Positions 1 through 12,200 of a stretch of 41,054 nucleotides of DNA are shown here, piece after piece; within the stretch, counting starts at the first letter, position 1, and each line of letters starts with the position of its first letter. The translations under genes and the position numbers were made by a program. The notes beneath the pieces were generated by a model that saw only the letters and a list, made by a program, of their open reading frames with translations, made no database searches and was not told the origin of the DNA. The DNA is from Pelargonium cotyledonis (taxonomy: Eukaryota > Streptophyta > Magnoliopsida > Geraniales > Geraniaceae), in the NCBI GenBank assembly GCA_036897625.1, contig JAYMTA010000106.1, positions 1-41,054 of the forward strand. Direction: 5' to 3'.

Positions 1-2028
1 TTTTAATAGTTTTTTGTTTGAATTTTTGGAAGCATTTTAGGGGTGTGTGATTTGAGATTCAGGGAATTACAGTATAGAGAGAAAGAGGAGGAGGAGGAGG
101 AGGGTGAGAGGAGAGAGAGGGTAAAATCATAAAAAATGAAAAGTTTAAAGGGAAAAATGGTAAAAACATATTTTAAATTTTTTTTGTATTTAAAACTAAC
201 CCCGTCAGTTAGTTTTGACGAATTCCGTTAGTGATTTAACGGAATGGACCTCGTAGGAACGAGAAATGCGATACTACGACCTCGCAGGAACAAAATAAAG
301 TACAAGGACCCCAGTGGAATAAATGGGTAGTACAGGGACCCCTGGGGTTATTTTTCCTAAAAAAAATAAAAAAAAAAATCAAAACTTCAATGATTGAGCA
401 ATATAACGCTTGAATTTTACAACTGGAATTTCTTGATCATCGTTTTGAAAACAGCGTTATGTATATGTTATAGTGTTGTGTTCATGTCAACTTAAAAGTT
501 GAGGAGTGATTGTTTTAAAATTAAAATAAAACATGTACATTTTGAGAGGGTTTAGTGCAATTTTGGTGGATGGTGATGGTGCATTGGCAACAATAATGGA
601 AAGGCAAAAGGGCCATTATTCTCATATGGGGTCTAATGGTGGAGAGCTTTTGAGCTTCGAGAAATGGTATGTTTCAAACAATTATAGATATGGGTGAAGC
701 TTTGGTCCATATCAATGTGTAGTTATTGTCATCGTCTTCTTCTCGAACAACTTTTATTTGTTTTAGGACTTATCTGTGGACGTGTCGTTTTGTAAGTTTA
801 GAATTAATTTTTCGTGTTGTAAACAGCTATCCTCTCAAAAATACATTTTGCCTAATTTAATGAATGTCGTTTAAATAATTGGAGTCTATTTCACAGGGCT
901 CAAATATATAATATAAGAATTTTGCCTGTAGTTACAAAAAAATAAAAAATATTTATACTAAGGTGATGACGGTATCCCCAATTAGTGTGATCAGAGTGTG
1001 GATTTAAATTCTACATTATGCACTATGAACATAAATGTTTTTAGATCTTCATGTGAAGAAAGCTCGTGCCAAACAACTCCTAACTGAATGCTTACCGATA
1101 TTCACTTCCACAATAGACAAGTAGAAATCTCAAATAATCACTTAACGGTTTATTGAGATCCGAGACTATTTTTGAAAAACGTAGTTAATAGAAATTAAAA
1201 ACTTAGACCTAGAGTTTGTGTCTCTTTTTCTCTTTGCCGTTTTGAGAGTCGAATAGAATTTTGTTCGTATGACATAATTCACCCGTTAGGTCGAGAGTTG
1301 CATGTGGATGCAGCCGGCCAAGTGTTTCACGTCTTCTACTTGATTATGATTGATGCATGTGATGTGGTGCCCATCCCTTTTTTGGTTGTTCACACAATTA
1401 TTGTTTTTCATTATTTATTTTATTTGATTTTTGTTCAGATTTTGAAAGGGAAAATTTGGAGAAAATACAAGAGCCAACACAAACTTTGACATCACAAATA
1501 TCATAGATTGTGATAGGGTTGGTTGGATTTCAAGAGATTTTTTGTAAGTAGGATATGAAAATTTTAATATTTATATATAGTTTGATTCCATAATTTATAA
1601 CTTATAATTTTGTTGTATATGAACAATGAGTTTCAAATTCGGGTTTTGGATGAGATTCATATCGTAATTGTTTCAGTTTGATTGGTTAAAATTAATATGA
1701 ATTCGACATTAAAGGAGTTCATGCTCGATCATGTTGAATTTCGAATAATCGTACTTCGATTCACGTTTTTATGAGTTTGGACTACATAAAACAAACCCGA
1801 TGAAACCGAGTTAGACAAATTTGTACACATTCACATCTTTTACGATTATGATCTAAAATCTAATCCAAAACCTGAATTCTTTTCGATTCAGATTTGTATG
1901 TAATCTTTTCAACTCAAAATTGAAAAAAAGCCGAAACTTGAATTGCAAGTTCTAGCTTGGGAAGGTCTCGGAGGACTCTTGTCCTATAAAAGTAATTAAA
2001 TAAATTGTGTACGAAAACTTAACACAAA
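1..2028. other. intergenic, no gene recognised
   Basis: AT-rich DNA with stop codons in all frames and no recognisable protein. The first 360 bases hold a GA-rich tract and then a stretch with short repeated phrases built on 'aaggacc' and 'gggacccc' (about 200-355), a style common in dispersed plant repeats; I cannot assign a family. The 63-codon open frame at 1298-1489 has no family features and is treated as chance. Confidence 0.6.
75..120. repeat. GA/GAG-rich simple sequence
   Basis: Purine-only low-complexity stretch made of GAG/AGG triplets followed by GAGA units. It is an ordinary microsatellite-like tract and no gene start follows closely. Confidence 0.75.
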
Positions 2029-2122
2029 CCGACCTTAGCTCAGTTGGTAGAGCGGAGGACTGTAGTGGGCCAAAACCTGGCAGATTATCCTTAGGTCGCT
2101 GGTTCGAATCCGGCAGGTCGGA
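2029..2122 (+). tRNA. tRNA-Tyr (GUA), intron-containing
   Basis: A complete cloverleaf can be drawn. The acceptor stem pairs CCGACCT (2029-2035) with AGGTCGG ending at 2121, with discriminator A at 2122. The D arm and A box are in TAGCTCAGTTGG, the T arm and B box are GGTTCGAATCC, and the anticodon GTA is at 2062-2064. Exon 1 ends one base after the anticodon (2065) and exon 2 resumes at about 2087, which restores the stem GAGGA/TCCTT. The 21-nt intron (2066-2086) can itself form a short GCCA/TGGC hairpin. Nuclear plant tRNA-Tyr genes are known to carry an intron here that tRNA-splicing endonuclease removes. A run of T directly after 2122 is the Pol III terminator, and CAA-containing sequence just upstream fits a plant Pol III start. 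Confidence 0.96.
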
Positions 2123-2133
2123 TTTTTTTTTTT
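2122..2133 (+). terminator. Pol III oligo-T terminator of tRNA-Tyr
   Basis: An uninterrupted run of T starts one base after the tRNA 3' end, the standard RNA polymerase III stop signal. Confidence 0.85.
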
Positions 2134-3124
2134 ATACTTAATGTATAATTTAATATGACCCAAATTAGAATAGTATAGTTTTGAGCCAAACGATATGATT
2201 AGCTAAAATTGAACATTTTCCTATAAATAATGTAAAATTTCATGTATGCCAACTGAATTGCATACATTGCCCCTAAGAATATACAAAATAAATAATTTCT
2301 TTGGATCATAATGTCATTCCCAAACAATGTTATTCACTACATATATCTTCTAGGTAAATTTCTCTGGATCTTTTGCTTGTATTCTCCTCCCGCTAAAAGC
2401 AGTTTGGCTCCTGCATAAAACAAGAGAGAAATCAAGACAAATCGACGTAAAACCAAAGAATGCGCTTCGTTCGTTCACACTTTCAAAAGCACGAAGTTAA
2501 TGGAACCGGTCTGCTATTACATGAAGTCATGAACCACAACAACTACTGGCTTTGTTCTTATGACTAGAAGAAAATTTGTATGATGCTCCAAAAATGGAAA
2601 AATAAGGCTTAATGGGTCAATGGTAGCTTAACTCGCCTAACGGGGATATTAAAACTGATTATAGATTCGCCACAATCTTGTGATACCGTAAATCACATTG
2701 CAATACATAAGGAAAGGGAAAAACAGAACAGTCGCCAAAACTGTGTAATGTTTATGTAATGATATAGTATGATAGTACTTGCATAGCTGTTGCAAAAAAC
2801 AAATATGAAACCTTTACTTCAAGCATACCACTTTTTTTGCACAACATATACTCAAGTCCAATTATTGAACAGATAGGCCCACATAATAAGGAAAACTGTA
2901 AAAGTTCCATAATATCAAAACCTATAATTTGGTCAAGGTGAGCCACAAAAATCACAACTTCTTAGCTGGGCATTAATATCTCTCTCCATTAGTGGCAAGA
3001 CACATATGGTCACCGTAGCAGAGTATAATAGGAGAAATAAGCAGCAACAGCAACCCTATCAGAAATTTAATGTGCGAGTTAAAAAGTGAATCAGAGGAGG
3101 AATTATCTAAAGGGGGTACCTTTT
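2134..3124. other. 3' flank of the RFWD3-like gene and intergenic DNA
   Basis: No coding region is recognised. A good minus-strand donor (AAAAAG then GTACCC, near 3117) lies just after the stop codon of the RFWD3-like gene. A good minus-strand acceptor (TTTTATGCAG) lies near 2411. The 3' UTR could therefore be spliced, but this is only a possibility. Confidence 0.4.
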
Positions 3125-6100
3125 TCACGAGAGCTTGGTGCTAAAAATTTGCAATGTGCCATCACTTAAGCAACCAAGTATGCCTTGACCAAGGGAGTGT
3201 GTGTACTTCACATCATGAATAGGTTGCTTCCGTAAATTTAGACGCTGGTTAACTGTAAACAATGGCAACTCTCGTATTGTCAATTCGCAAGCTACTTCAT
3301 CTCCAGATGCAAACAACTGGTGCTCACCTCCCGTGTCTATAATTGCAGATTTCTGCAGCAGAATCTCATTTACATTGGCACATGTAGAACCAAGCTTTTG
3401 GTAACAGCTGCTGTTTTCTACTCTCTTGAAATGAACATGTGAACCTTGCACTCCTTGCCCAATAACAGATGGACTGAGTGAAGTCTGAGTAACGGGCATA
3501 TCATCAGATGATTCAACTTTGGGACGATATGATGCAACGATGTCCTCACTATGAGAACAATAAGCAAGAGATATGCAAACTCCTTGATTTTCCGTTCCAG
3601 GAACTAAATATGGCCTTCATGAAAACAGTGCAAGATTAGATCACATGAAATGTTATATTAACTAAATCGTTTACCAATTAATGTTTTCTAAAGCATCATT
3701 AACATCCAAGAATGATTCACTGGAATAATATTCAGATGGCTCAAGATATACTAAACAATTGCTTTAGCTAAATTGCTCGAGTGGTTGATCAATGATCACA
3801 GAATTGCTTATTTGAACCATTGGGGATTGGATAAGTAATAACTTCTTGGAGATGATAATTTTCTTTTATTATCATATTCACCAAACATCATAGCTCTATG
3901 TTAAGGAATCATATTGTAAGAATGAAAATAAATGCTTTCAAGCTCCTGGAAACCCACCTTTCCTCGGCACCTAAATTCCACTGACACAGGCCAATGGATG
4001 AAGCAGTTAATAGGTTTCTATGTGAAAGAGAGTGTATAGTATGAATTGGGTTGAACGTCAAACCCTTCAGGGATTCCACAGGCCTAGTAGTTTGCCGAGT
4101 ATCGAACACCAAAAGAGAGCCATTCTGTCACCAAAAAATAAAAAAGGATCAACATTCAAGTAATACTATCTTTGGCTTGTCAGAAGTAAAACACAGCGCA
4201 GTTAAGGGTCAGACCTGGAGTCCTGCATACATATAATGCGAACTGTTGAGATCCCATGAACATGACCAAGCAGGGGCCTAATAGTGTGAATAACAAGAAA
4301 ATCAACAGTCAGACTAGAAGGCCACATCAAAAACAAATTCTGTTGTTTTAATAACTACAGGAACAACATAAAAAAGAGAGTTAATAGTTACTTATAGCCA
4401 TATGAAAATCCCTCCAACTAATCATCACTTATACAAAACATCTTACAGAGCACAGAAATAACTGAATAAATTCAACCTCAAAAAATAGACTTAAGATAGG
4501 TCCGGTTAGGTATCTTTTGCATCTGGCTGTGAACCAAGATAGGCCCAATATTGTTCATCAGTATTCTGTTATATTGAACCGGGAACTGAGTATGTTGAGA
4601 CAATCTGTCATTCCATCAAGACTACATACTTGATGAATGTCAATGACAGTTCATAGTCCACTCTTTCCAAACAGACCAAGGAGAGAAAGTTTACATTTAA
4701 TACAATCTGTCAATGACTAATTTTGATGGTTTGCACAATCCACCAAATGTAAAAGGCAGGCAACCAGTCAGGACAACTCAACTATATACAATACTGAATT
4801 AAACCTGGAAAAAGTGAGGTGGACAAAAAGCCATTTATTTTTTTGACCACTGCTCTATATATATAGAACAAATATATAGGAGATTATAGGATTAGCAACT
4901 TTCAAAAATAAAGTAAACCAAAAGATAGAAAATTGTATGCTTCAGAACAAGATAGGCCTTTTATTAAGCAATGGGAACTTTTCAAACAAAAACTACTGTC
5001 ACAACATATGAAAACCACAGTGGGATCAAGGGAGTGACATTTATGTTCAGTCTTACCACTGCTTTTTTTACAAGAAGGTTGTTTCCTTGACTTGAATACA
5101 TCAAGGTCACAAGGCGATTAACTTACAGTTGCTGAACCTTGTACGTGGTGATGTGCGTACTTAGGTTCTTTGCTTAAGAATGATATAGAGCCTTGATCAT
5201 GATAATTCATGATGTCAATAATTACTATAAATATTAGCTCGATGATTTGGTTATAATGTTAGATATAAGGAGTCTTCATCCAAGAATGAAATATTTGATA
5301 AACGAAGTGTTAGTGAAATGACATTAAAAGAGATGTATTGAACTATTACCGGTAAGTCATAGGTAAGGACAATATTATTGGATTCCATGCTGAAACAAAC
5401 AAAACACAAATTATGATAAGAAGGTAGAAAAACAAAAGTATAAAGAAAGCAAATTTAGAAGTCAAAGTAGGTACCACCTCATGACTGATAATTTCTTGCC
5501 AAGTGAAGTAAAAAGTGCAAGGCTTCTATTAAATGGGGAAATACGTAGATCCTTTACAGCTCTTGTGCTGGGGTGTAGTAATATATCTTCACTTTCATGT
5601 GGAGATATCAAACTCATCTGCAACATGGGGTTCACAAAAATCTTAAAGATGACTTTCAGTAAAATAAGGTATACCATGCAAAATTTAAGCTCAGAACTTT
5701 ACTTTAGTTAGTACAAGTGGTCCACCAACCCCAGGCAGCCTTCTTGCAATTATAATTAATTGGCTACTAACATCTATGTCAATTAATCGGGCTCCATCCA
5801 CTCGCAACTCTTTCTACAAAAAATTAAAAAATTAAAAATTAAAAGCATCATTACAAAGGAGCAGTGAAAACCATTATAAAGAGTTTCCAACTCAAAATAA
5901 AAATGCTGGGGAAAAACAATTAGACTATCAGAAAATGAACAACTGAAGCCCAAACTTGACAAGGACTCTTGACATAATTTCAATGAAACTTTGGTGTTAC
6001 AAAATGATCTGAATGCCACACCTGTAGAACGAAGTTGCAAGAAGATCCATGTCTGCCGAAATTTGACCCGGGGGAATGTCCTACATGACATACCAAAAGA

Positions 6101-8454
6101 GTAAGGACCTCTCCACATTTCATGGGAAAGGACAAAAAAACTATTGATGAAAGAAGGTGAGAGTTCTTTTCCTTCATATTAGTATGAAGATTGGCATTCA
6201 AAAACAAAAAGAAAAGGGAAGATGGAAACAAAAAAAAACTATAAAACTACAAATAGCCTAACACCATGAAATTTATATTCAGGAAATTTACATGTAAGAA
6301 AGCAATATTTTCACGAGCTAAGAAATCCTTCATCGAAAAGGGAAACAAATATTACCAGATGCAGCTTGTCCCTGACTGACTCCACAAGCAGCACCGAATT
6401 CAGATTGTCTACTCTCTTTTTGTGCTAACAACTTCTCCAAATATGTTGTCCTCTACAATGCATAAGTTCCAACCCCAAAAGTAAGGAAAAAGGCAATCTA
6501 AATGTTTGAAATTATATGTAGAGACGTACAAGACTCAAGCTAAGTTCTTTCCTTTTAAGAACTCACACCATATAGTTAGTGACTAAACCATGCTAAGCAA
6601 AGATATGCAGTTAATGGCCCATATGAAAAGGCAAAAGATAAGAGAAACATTAGTAACAATAAGGGAAATAAAAAATAATAAAATTCAATGAGAATATTTA
6701 TCTAGGTCAATTAGAAAACTATATTATTGCTTACATATACAAGCCGAAACAATGTATCAGCCTGCATCTCAGAGGAGAATTTAACAATAAACTAATAACT
6801 CCACAAAAGATGCCAAAAAAAACTATTAAGACTTATGAAGATTTAAAAAATAATCTTTGTTAAACATATCATGTAACGGTTTGTTAGCCTGATGACAAAT
6901 TAACAAAAACAAAATAAGAATCTGACATTAAGCCTACCTCTGAAAGATGGCAAATTTGCATACGCAGATCAGCTTCTTTCTTTTGCCAGCCAGCTTCTTT
7001 CTTTAACCAATCATTGCCCTGTGCATCCAAATAGAAAAGTTGTAATTTGTTTCATAAACCAACCGAGAACATAGTTTGTTGTGATATGATACAAATAGCG
7101 GAATGGGATGTCATTATAGGGCATGAACTCAGAAGGTACAATAAGATGTAGCATGGGGAAAAATAACAAAGACACAGAATAGAAGGGAGCACTTCAATAA
7201 GAAGAAGAAAAAAGTGGCTGATGCTTGAGCAAACTACAAATTCACCACAATATTTTTAAACAGCATTTCACTATACAACTTATTCCTTCTAGTAACTATG
7301 TTTACCTTCTTATCCAGTGACTCACATTTAGACTCGAGGAAACGAATTCTCTGCAAAAAAGAAGAGCCTATCATCATACAATTATAACTTCTATGTTCTT
7401 TTTTATAACAAATAAAATAAAAATAAAAATCAATTCCATGAGATTTACTAAAACCTTTTGTGACTCTTCGTCGATGACAACAATCTTTGGCGCGAAGAGT
7501 TTCCTTACATCCATCAGACTACATTTACTATTGCATTGGGGACACTAGAAACAAAGTGGAAGCAGATATTAATACAACAAAAAAAAGGGATTGTCCTGAT
7601 CATTCCTGGACAATGACAAAACTAACAAACCAATAGACAATACCTTCCCTGAACCCCTCTTCTGTTGCAACCATTTTTTGATACAAGACATCCCATACAA
7701 ATGCCCACAAGGAAGGCAACTGAAACATCACTCAGTAATTAGGTGGGAATTGGTGGAAAAAAATCATGCATGGACATGACAGTGAAAAAGAATCAGAAAC
7801 CTATTGATCCCTAATAGAAGAATGATCACAAGCCCAAACTTAAATATCTCAACTTCCGATGTGGAAACGACATTGGCCCCAAATTTGCTTTAATTCATAA
7901 CCACAATATCATAAGAACTCACATTCAGCTCAAATTGAGAGATTAAGTACTCTCTTACTCCAAATTCAAGTAAGACCTAAACTTTCCAACCTAATAAAGA
8001 GTCAAATTTATATAGAGAAGACGAAGAATTCGAACCAGATGTGGTGGTCGCCTTCACTGGTCCAAGCATCCATACAAATGGGGCAAAACAAGCCCTCAAT
8101 CTCACCGCGGCTCCACTCGTTCCCTTGAGAAGACGACGCCGCTTCCCCATCATCGCCGCCGTCGGTTCTCCTCCGCTTAATTCCATCGTCTTCCTCCCCA
8201 CCCCCACTGTCCAGTAAATTACTCGCATTGTTGCCGAAAACCCTAGGCTGCTCAACTACCGGCACGTTATCTTCACCTCCCTCTTCTTCCACTTCCGATT
8301 CCTCTTCTCCATCATCATCGTCCTCTTCTTCCTCTTCGTAGTCCTCGTCTTCTTCGTCCACTACTTCTATAGGAACTGAGGGCTGTCCAACCATATTGAG
8401 ATAGTAAGCGTAACCGGGATCCATTTCGCCTTCGCCGGCGCCGGCGTTGGGCAT
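3125..8454 (-). CDS. RFWD3-type E3 ubiquitin ligase (RING + coiled coil + WD40)
   Basis: Fourteen exons join without a frame break into 632 aa: 8454-8036, 7719-7644, 7544-7455, 7350-7306, 7018-6938, 6761-6741, 6452-6356, 6080-6022, 5813-5703, 5617-5478, 5389-5350, 4277-4215, 4124-3958, 3614-3125. Order of parts: acidic tract (about residues 33-62), short motif PRVFG (70-74), RING (C124, C127, C144, H146, C152, C166, C169), coiled coil (about 196-265), then WD40-like sequence to the end (for example VFDTR at about 420-424). The RING has CGHLYGMSC, so the usual fifth zinc ligand is Gly; as I recall, animal RFWD3 has the same degenerate RING. Animal RFWD3 ubiquitylates RPA and RAD51 at stalled forks and cross-links; a similar nuclear role here is inference. 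I chose the ATG at 8454, not the in-frame one at 8478, because only this start aligns with the two paralogs. Exon 6 is only 21 nt. Confidence 0.9.
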
Positions 8455-8479
8455 TGTGGCAGAGCGAGAGAGGGACACG

Positions 8480-9855
8480 ATTCAATGCTCTGACAGTGAT
8501 ATTGTGAATAGGTGATTCCGAAAAGACTGAGGAAAACAAAACAAAAAAATCGGTTGCTTTGAATCGGCGATTAATCGGGTGATTACGTAGACGACGCTTG
8601 ACCGTTGCTTCCTTGTCGGAAGTACCTCCTTTTCTTTTATAGCGACTTTTTTGACGCCAATACTTTTTTTCTTTTTTGTTTTTTCACTCCCAATTTCTAA
8701 AAAAGAGGCTAAATTCAATTTATTTGAATGGTATTCAAATTTCATTTATTTTTTTAATTTGGACTCTAAACTATTTGTATTATTTCAATTTGAACTCAAA
8801 TTAAATCATTTTGTTTCGAATTGATTTAATTTGTATCAATACCGTCAAACTAAAAATTGTACAATCAAAGGACATATTCATCACGTCAATTTGTCCAATT
8901 TAGTCATGTAATTATACAATTTTGTTCGTAATTGTTAAGTCATAAACGTTAACAATACACAAGGTAAGCTTGTAACAGATGCCCCCACACTTGACCTTAA
9001 AATCGTCCCGAAGTTAATTGTATTAACAGTACAAAATGCATATGTACAAATTGTACACGAGTTAAAGTCGTAGCAAATATCTTCATACTTGATTGTCACA
9101 TGATTCATGATTGCACTTAACGTATGCAACAAACCTTGAAATTCCTAGTTTATCCCGGTGTTCACCAATGCTAACACATGCAAAATATCCTAAAGCATGC
9201 AACAACCATCAAAACCAAGATTGAACTTCGATTACTGACAATGAACTATACTCGTGATGCCATGGCCTATTTTATCGGCATTACCAATCCTAGAACCATG
9301 CATGTATCATATTTTGTATATATAATCGCAAACAAATATAAGAAAACGGAGGAAGTACTGTTTCTAGGTTTCTTCACTCTTCTTCTCCATTTGAATGCCA
9401 AAAACATATCTATAGTAAGACTTAGTTCTAAATACCAATGGAAGGGTACATATATTTATATTAACAACCCTCCCTCTCCTATTTTAATTACCAAATATAG
9501 TTGTCTTGGAGTGGAAGCTTTGTGAGCTTCTCTACTTCTTCAAACCTTTCTCTTTTTCTATGCTTTCCTTTACTCTACGGAGTTTCTTTTTCTTCCCATT
9601 TGCTCTTTTCTTTTTCTTCCCATTTGCTCTTTTGCCCATCTATTAATTTATCAAAATTTGATTTCCTGAACGAGAGAAAACATGTGAAGTGCATAGAAAA
9701 CAAACATTCAATTAATCAAATTAGCAAAACCAACATAAATATGTACGAAAATATATGTACAATTTTTGCTCAAATTAGGACCCAGCATAGAGACAAGAAC
9801 AGTAAAATATGCATAAAAAATAAGAACTGACGTACTAGAGTGCCAAATGGCAAAG
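8480..9855. other. intergenic between the first two RFWD3-like copies
   Basis: Promoter and 5' region of the full-length RFWD3-like gene (about 8480-8650), then AT-rich DNA with no recognisable gene. The phrase around 8978-9015 resembles sequence seen in plant LTR elements, but no paired LTRs, primer site or polyprotein were found. The open frames at 9178-9525 and 9501-9830 have no family features. Confidence 0.5.
9583..9630. repeat. 24-bp tandem repeat, two copies
   Basis: A pyrimidine-rich unit containing TTCTTCCCATTTGCTC occurs twice in direct succession with a 24-bp period, about 230 bases beyond the stop codon of the neighbouring truncated RING gene. Confidence 0.8.
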
Positions 9856-12029
9856 CTACTGAGGGGAAGGGCACTGAAAACCCGTGTGAACAAAATATGC
9901 AGACAGCTGCCGCATCATCTCAGTTTGCTGATGAACTATCTCTACTTGTCCACCTCTGAGCTCCCCCATCATCTGAAACCAACAAGGCCCGTATTAAAAA
10001 AAAAGAAGAGGAAACATTAAGATCGACTAAGGCAATAGCAAACAAGAATTCCAATGAGAAAAGTTTAGTAGGACATTTGAAAAGAAATGTAAAAAGCCCT
10101 TTTTTGCAAGGGAAAACGTAGCGAAAAACCAATATCAACTCCACAGAAGACACCAAACAAACTATAAAGACTAATTAAATTAAACAAATGAAATTTCAAA
10201 AAGCAATCCTTGGGTAAACATGTCGTGTGAAGTTTCATTAGCCTGGTGAACAAAATTTAAATCTAACATTAAGCGTACCTCCATGACATTTCGAACTTGC
10301 ATGGATAAATCAGCTTCTTTCTTTTCCAAATCATTGACCTGTTCATCCAAATAGAAAAGTACAGATTTTGTTTCGCAAGCTAACTAAGGACATTGTTCAT
10401 TATGATATGAATAGGATGCCATTATAGAAAAATAAGCGAGATACACTGTGAGATGAGAGCATTACAAGAAAAGAGAGGCTGAGCAACCTCCAAATTCAAC
10501 ACAATAATCTGATACCACATTGCAGTATCTAAATTATTTGTGCCGTTAACTATGCTTACCTTCTTCTCAAGAGCATCACATCTAGAATCGAGAAGACGCA
10601 TTACATCTAGAATCGAGAAGACGCATTTTCTGCCAACAAGAAGAGCATGTCATCATTCAGTTAGAACCTACACATCCTTTTTTAAATAACATCAATTCCA
10701 CGAAATTTAGTATCACCTGTGACAGTTCATCAATGACAACAATCTTGGGCGCAAAGAGTTTCCTCATACCCTTCAAACCATATTTCCTGTTGCATTGAGG
10801 ACACTAGAAACAAAAAGGAAGCAGAGATTAATACAGCACAACAAAGGGTTTGTCCTGATTATTTCTTGTGACAAAATTAACCAACCAAGAACCATTACCT
10901 TTGCCGATTCCTGCTTCACTTCCAACCATTTCTTGATGCAAGACATACCATACAAATGGCCACAAGGAAGACAACTGCAACATCACTCAGTAATTAGACA
11001 TTTATTGTTAAAACTTTCATACACGACACCTATGTTGCATAGATGCAGGTATGAGTCACGGGAAACGACGCCACACAGATAAAGCGACACACAACTTTTA
11101 TAGATTTGTATACAAGATACATTAAGAACTGTTTAGATGATAATTCATACATCAATGTGTTTTAGAGTAATCAATTCATTTTTAGAAGAAAATGGGGATA
11201 CACACATGTCCACATAAAAACATTATTAAAAAATTGTGACACGTAAAATCAAGTGTCCAACACGTATCCTAAGAGTGTCCAAGGGTTAGATACATTTAGG
11301 ACACACATGGGTACATTGAGAAAATGAGAGTGTCCCTAAAACATAGCAATAGCATGACACTCAAGAAGAATCAGAAATCTGTTGTTCCCTCACAATTTGA
11401 TCACAAACCCAAACTCGATAAACCCAATTTCCAATGGAGATTGGGAATTTACCCAAAATTTGCCTTCAAATTTAAAATATACAGCATCAGAAGTACTCAC
11501 ATTTCTTTCACACACAAAAAGTACTCACGTTAAGCTCAAACAAACATATTTTGAACAATTTTTCCCCAATTTCAAAACCGTCCGACCATATTAAAGTGAA
11601 ATGACAAGCAAAATTAACAGAGAGCATGAAGAATCCAAACCAGATGTGGTGATCGCCTCCATTGGTCCAAGCATCCATACAAATGGGGCAAAACAAACCC
11701 TCAATTTCACCTATCTCACTTTCCTTCAATTTACTAGACGACACCACTTCACCACCACCGGCGGCGTCTCTCCGCCGCTCATTTCCGTCATTTTCCGGTA
11801 AATTACTCACATTTTGGCCGAAAACTCTATGCTGCTCAACAACCGGCACTTCATCTTCACCTTCCGCTTCCTCTTCTTCGTCTTCATCTTCCTCGTCGTC
11901 GGTTCCGCTCCGCTCAGTTTCGTCGTCCTCTTCAACTTCCACTACACCTTCAAATTGGGGCGCTCGAACTCGAAGCATAAGCTGATCGTCATCGAATTCC
12001 ATTAGGTTATCAGGAGCGGCGTCGGACAT
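9856..12029 (-). pseudogene. RFWD3-like RING copy, truncated and frameshifted
   Basis: Paralog of the gene at 3125-8454, same strand. Exons with matching junctions: 12029-11641, 10974-10899, 10803-10717, 10629-10560, 10338-10279, then a non-homologous last exon 9972-9856. The RING is complete across exons 1-3 (CPIC, CGHLYGMSC, CPQC). Exon 4 carries an exact 25-bp tandem duplication (10578-10627 on the plus strand) that shifts the frame and gives a TAG at 10584-10582. The message as it stands would yield about 199 residues: acidic N-terminus plus RING, no WD40. Exon 5 and the last exon remain open in their own frame, so the copy probably lost its frame recently. The last exon encodes 38 residues with a helical, Met/Gln-rich start and ends in TAG; it matches nothing in the full-length paralog. 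It could still make a RING-only protein, or skip exon 4, whose ancestral length is a multiple of three. Confidence 0.8.
10578..10627. repeat. 25-bp exact tandem duplication in exon 4 of the RING copy
   Basis: Copies at 10578-10602 and 10603-10627 are identical. The paralogs at 7350-7306 and 15607-15651 have the single-copy, 45-nt version of this exon. The insertion makes it 70 nt, breaks the frame and creates an in-frame TAG 15 codons into the exon. Confidence 0.95.
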
Positions 12030-12126
12030 TGTTGCAGAGTGAGCGATAGAGAGTGAACACTGCCCTAATTCCAAGCACAGATACTGTGAATCAGTGAGGA
12101 TTTTACACAGGACAAGAAAAATCTCA

Positions 12127-12200
12127 GCAAAAAATATGATGGAAAACTATTATTACAAGTAATGCAAAAAATATGATGGAAAACTATTATTACAAGTAAC
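12127..12200. repeat. 37-bp exact tandem repeat, two copies
   Basis: The unit beginning GCAAAAAATATGATGG occurs at 12127 and again at 12164, directly adjacent, about 100 bases upstream of the start codon of the broken RING copy, so within its 5' UTR or promoter. Confidence 0.9.

Noticed and set aside
8930..9180. LTR-element-like phrases downstream of the RFWD3-like promoter
   Set aside because: No paired LTRs, no primer-binding site and no gag/pol remnants found.
9178..9830. Two overlapping plus-strand open frames (115 and 109 codons)
   Set aside because: AT-rich, no family signature, no consistent start context; partly made of a pyrimidine tandem repeat.
11662..11985. Plus-strand open frame with a long Ser run
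   Set aside because: It is the antisense of the Asp/Glu tract in exon 1 of the minus-strand RING copy; repetitive GAA/GAC codons keep several frames open.
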